The notes beneath the pieces were generated by a model. It worked only from the letters and a program-made list of their open reading frames with translations. It was not told the origin of the DNA and searched no databases. DNA of 64,000 nucleotides from assembly GCF_034044635.1 (NCBI RefSeq), contig NZ_JAXCLX010000003.1:1-64000 (forward strand). Direction: 5' to 3'. This DNA is from Dongia rigui (GTDB lineage: Bacteria; Pseudomonadota; Alphaproteobacteria; Dongiales; Dongiaceae). Positions 61,335-64,000 of the stretch are shown here, piece by piece. How positions within the stretch are numbered: position 1 is the first letter of the stretch; each line of letters opens with the position of its first letter. The position numbers were made by a program, and so were the translations under genes.

Positions 61335-62243
61335 ATGACCGTGCAAAGCTCGTCACTCACCTCGGAACACAAATCAATCCGGCCGGAATGGCTGGATGGT
61401 TTGTGGCTGATCCTGCCCACCCTGCTCATCGTCGTCGGCCTGATGGTGGTGCCGCTGGCGGGCATCGTCATCGTCAGCTTCTGGACACAGACCGGTTTCG
61501 ACATCAACGCGAACTGGAATCTCGACAACTACAGAATCCTCTTCACGCCGGAAGGTGCGCTCTATCGCATCCTCATTGTCAAATCGCTGTGGATGTCGCT
61601 GATCGCGACCACCGCCGTGGTGCTGCTCGCTTATCCGATGGCCTATTTCATGGCCTTCCGCATCGAGAAATCCAAACTGATCTGGATCATCCTGCTGACC
61701 GTGCCGTTCTGGACCAGCTATCTGCTGCGCATCTTTGCCTGGAAGGTCATTCTTGGCTTCAACGGCGTCATCAATTCAGGCCTCAAATCCGTGGGCCTCA
61801 TCGAGAAGCCGCTGGAGTTCCTGCTCTATAACCCCACCGCCGTCACCATCACACTGGCGCATGCCTGGGCCGCTTATGCTGTGCTGCCGATCTATGTGAG
61901 CCTCGAAAAGATCGACCGCTCTTATCTCGAAGCGGCTCAGGATCTGGGCGATTCGAAGTGGAAACGCTTCTGGCGCATCACCTTCCCGCTGTCGCTGCCG
62001 GGGACGATTTCGGCCACTTTGCTCGTCTTTATTCCGACGGTCGGTGATTACATCACGCCGACGCTGGTCGGTGGCACGTCCGGCATCATGATCGGCAATT
62101 CGATCGTCACCCAGTTCGGCAAGGCCAACAACGCCCCACTAGGCGCGGCACTTTCTTGCCTGATGATGCTGGCGATCACCTTGGCGGTCTGCGCGTTCTT
62201 AGGGCTTATCGGGCGCAAGCGCCTCAAAGCAACGAACATCTAG
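61335..62243 (+). CDS. Polyamine-type ABC transporter permease (PotB-like)
   Basis: A 302-residue permease with six predicted helices, the first near residues 24-45 (LWLILPTLLIVVGLMVVPLA). The coupling loop reads YLEAAQDLGDSKWKRFWRIT. It starts at ATG about 75 bases after the binding-protein gene and pairs with the next permease. Confidence 0.93.
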   Translation: MTVQSSSLTSEHKSIRPEWLDGLWLILPTLLIVVGLMVVPLAGIVIVSFWTQTGFDINANWNLDNYRILFTPEGALYRILIVKSLWMSLIATTAVVLLAYPMAYFMAFRIEKSKLIWIILLTVPFWTSYLLRIFAWKVILGFNGVINSGLKSVGLIEKPLEFLLYNPTAVTITLAHAWAAYAVLPIYVSLEKIDRSYLEAAQDLGDSKWKRFWRITFPLSLPGTISATLLVFIPTVGDYITPTLVGGTSGIMIGNSIVTQFGKANNAPLGAALSCLMMLAITLAVCAFLGLIGRKRLKATNI

Positions 62244-62246
62244 CCC

Positions 62247-63059
62247 ATGGAAATGATCCGCAAGCATTTCAACCTGCTGTCGCTCTTCGCGGTGCTGTAC
62301 CTGGCCTTTCTCTATGTGCCGGTGCTGCTGCTGCCGCTGTTCTCGTTCAACGACAACATCTATGTGACCTTGCCGTTCAAGGGCTTCACCTTGAAATGGT
62401 ATCAGAACCTGATGGCCAATTCCTCGCTGCAGGCAGCCCTTTGGGCCAGCGTCAAGGTCGGTGTCGGCGTCTCGGTCGTCAGTACCTTTTTCGGCCTGCT
62501 GGCGGCCCGTGCCATGACGCGCTACCACATCCCATTCCGGCGTTCGATCTATGCACTGATCATGCTGCCGCTCGTCATCCCATACATGGTCATCGGTGTT
62601 TCGACGCTGGTCATTTTGCGTCGGGCGCTCGATCTCGATCTGTCGCTGTGGACGGTGGGTCTGTCGCATGTGCTGATCACGGTGCCGCTCTCGATGCTGG
62701 TGCTCATCGCCCGCATGGAAGGTTTCGACCGCAGCCTTGAGGAGGCGTCACGCGACCTTGGCGATTCGGCGTGGCGAAGCTTCCGGCGCGTGACCTTGCC
62801 GCTGGTGATGCCGGGCATCGTCTCCAGCCTGCTGCTTTGCTTCATTACGTCTTTTGATGAATACCTGCTGGCCTTCTTCCTCGCCGGCAGTGAATCGACC
62901 TTGCCCATTTTCATTTTCAGCAGCCTGCGCTTCCCGTCGAAAATTCCCGACGTACTGGCGCTGGGCTCACTCATTCTGATGGTTTCGATCGTGCTTGTGG
63001 TGTTTGCCGAATGGCTGCGCCGCCGCGGTGTTTCCGGCAGCGACTCATCCGTGATCTGA
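62247..63059 (+). CDS. Polyamine-type ABC transporter permease (PotC-like)
   Basis: A 270-residue permease with six helices, beginning LLSLFAVLYLAFLYVPVLLL. The coupling loop reads SLEEASRDLGDSAWRSFRRV. It starts three bases after the PotB-like stop. With that protein it forms the membrane channel. Confidence 0.93.
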   Translation: MEMIRKHFNLLSLFAVLYLAFLYVPVLLLPLFSFNDNIYVTLPFKGFTLKWYQNLMANSSLQAALWASVKVGVGVSVVSTFFGLLAARAMTRYHIPFRRSIYALIMLPLVIPYMVIGVSTLVILRRALDLDLSLWTVGLSHVLITVPLSMLVLIARMEGFDRSLEEASRDLGDSAWRSFRRVTLPLVMPGIVSSLLLCFITSFDEYLLAFFLAGSESTLPIFIFSSLRFPSKIPDVLALGSLILMVSIVLVVFAEWLRRRGVSGSDSSVI

Positions 63060-63066
63060 GGTTCCT

Positions 63067-64000
63067 ATGGCAGCGCCCATGATTTCCCTGAAATCGGTCA
63101 GCAAGAGGTTCGGCACCTTTGCGGCGGTCGACGCGGCGACCTTCGACATCGCGCCGGGCGAGTTCTTCTCGCTGCTGGGGCCATCGGGCTGCGGCAAGAC
63201 AACGTTGCTGCGCATGATTGGCGGTTTCGAGCGGCAGACCGAGGGCGACATCCTCATCGACGGAGAGGCCATGGGCATCCGGCCGCCCAACCAGCGCCCG
63301 ACCAACATGGTGTTCCAGTCCTATGCGATCTTTCCGCATCTCGATATCGCCGAGAACATCGCCTATGGCCTGGTCAATCGCGGGCTCGACAAGGCCAGCA
63401 TCGCCAAGAAAGTGGGCCAGGCGCTGGGGATGGTGCGCCTCACCGGCCTCGGCAATCGCCGCGCCAACCAGCTGTCGGGCGGTCAACGGCAGCGCGTGGC
63501 CCTGGCACGCGCGATCGTCTGCGAGCCAAAGGTGCTGCTGCTCGACGAACCCTTGGGTGCGCTCGACAAGAAGCTGCGCGAGGAGATGCAGATCGAATTG
63601 CGGCAGTTGCAGAAATCTCTCGGCATCACTTTCATTTTCGTGACGCATGACCAGGAAGAAGCGCTGTCGCTCTCCGACCGCATCGCCGTCATGGCGCGCG
63701 GCAAGGTTCTGCAGATCGACACAGCCGCATCCCTTTACGAGCATCCGAACTGCCGCGAGGTCGCGGGCTTCATCGGCAACATGAACTTCTTCGAAGGCCG
63801 CATCGCCAGCATCAGCGGCGGCGTCGCCGCGATCGAGATCGCCCCCGGCCAGCATGTGCGCGTACCGGCAACAAATGGCTTGGCCCCCGGCCAGGCGGCG
63901 ATTGTCGCGGTCCGCCCCGAAAAGATCGATGCTGTGGCGACGCCGCCACAGGGGTCCGATAATGTCGTTTCAGGGCGGGCCCTGGCCGGTTCTTATCTGG
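63067..64000 (+). CDS. Polyamine-type ABC transporter ATPase (PotA-like), truncated by the window end
   Basis: The first 311 codons of an ATPase gene run to the last base of the window. Visible are Walker A GPSGCGKTT, the signature LSGGQRQRVALARAI, Walker B LLLDEPLGALD, the switch His in FVTHDQEEAL and the start of the TOBE-type domain (AIVAVRPEKID). It starts at ATG seven bases after the PotC-like stop. A second ATG four codons later is possible. The 3' end is missing because of the window edge, not by mutation. Confidence 0.93.
   Translation, partial: MAAPMISLKSVSKRFGTFAAVDAATFDIAPGEFFSLLGPSGCGKTTLLRMIGGFERQTEGDILIDGEAMGIRPPNQRPTNMVFQSYAIFPHLDIAENIAYGLVNRGLDKASIAKKVGQALGMVRLTGLGNRRANQLSGGQRQRVALARAIVCEPKVLLLDEPLGALDKKLREEMQIELRQLQKSLGITFIFVTHDQEEALSLSDRIAVMARGKVLQIDTAASLYEHPNCREVAGFIGNMNFFEGRIASISGGVAAIEIAPGQHVRVPATNGLAPGQAAIVAVRPEKIDAVATPPQGSDNVVSGRALAGSYL

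Noticed and set aside
1-64000. Prophage, insertion sequence or integrative element
   Set aside because: No transposase, integrase, recombinase, capsid or terminase gene was seen on either strand. Only small palindromic repeats are present.

Overview
This is a GC-rich bacterial chromosome segment, dense with genes and with no phage, plasmid or CRISPR signature. The gene families point to an alphaproteobacterium, most likely of the Rhodospirillales type: a DUF3572 protein, a zf-CHCC protein beside polA, HemP/Bfd iron genes, a GlpSTPQUV-type glycerol transporter otherwise known from rhizobia, and a MutL with the endonuclease motif. I cannot place it below order level from sequence alone.

Layout. 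0.2-5.8 kb: zinc-finger protein, DNA polymerase I and a small membrane protein (minus strand), then an ABC ATPase coupled to a lipoprotein hydrolase and a DUF3572 protein. 5.9-9.3 kb: tRNA-Arg(CCG), a small orphan gene, a LuxR-type regulator and a chemoreceptor. 9.5-12.6 kb: a DEAD-box RNA helicase with an Arg-rich tail, and YaiI. 12.6-14.3 kb: cobalt-type nitrile hydratase (alpha, beta, accessory protein with an unusual His/Cys/Gly tail). 14.5-17.2 kb: a lambda-crystallin-type dehydrogenase, a periplasmic binding protein and a dienelactone-hydrolase-like protein. 17.3-18.7 kb: iron genes hemP, bfd and bfr with a strong Fur-type box between the divergent hemP and bfd. 18.9-27.6 kb: the complete glycerol regulon glpR, glpD, glpS, glpT, glpP, glpQ, glpU, glpV with a multi-half-site operator. 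27.6-33.5 kb: murJ, then a sulfur group (sulfate-binding protein, TauD-like dioxygenase, FAD/NAD-binding protein) tied together by a duplicated 64-bp promoter element, and methylglyoxal synthase.

33.5-40.5 kb holds a periplasmic multicopper oxidase with a small His/Cys-rich partner, then a TetR-MFP-RND efflux operon with a palindromic operator. 40.6-45.2 kb holds a Gly-rich repeat protein of unknown function, a sensor histidine kinase and recX. 45.4-54.0 kb holds amine/polyamine oxidation genes (PuuB-like, PuuD-like), tadA, an RNA pseudouridine synthase with a repetitive basic tail, rsmD, an MFS transporter, mutL and a VOC protein. 54.1-59.2 kb holds two nucleotide-sugar genes and a copA-cueR operon with a textbook CueR promoter. 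60.1-64.0 kb is a polyamine-type ABC transporter operon whose ATPase gene runs off the window.

Three families of palindromic intergenic repeat are scattered through the window, mostly between convergent genes. One family shows compensatory base changes that preserve a hairpin. I found no clearly undescribed multi-gene system. The best leads are the shared sulfur promoter, the compensatory hairpin repeat, the asymmetric GlpS/GlpT ATPase pair, the nitrile hydratase accessory tail and the Gly-rich repeat protein.
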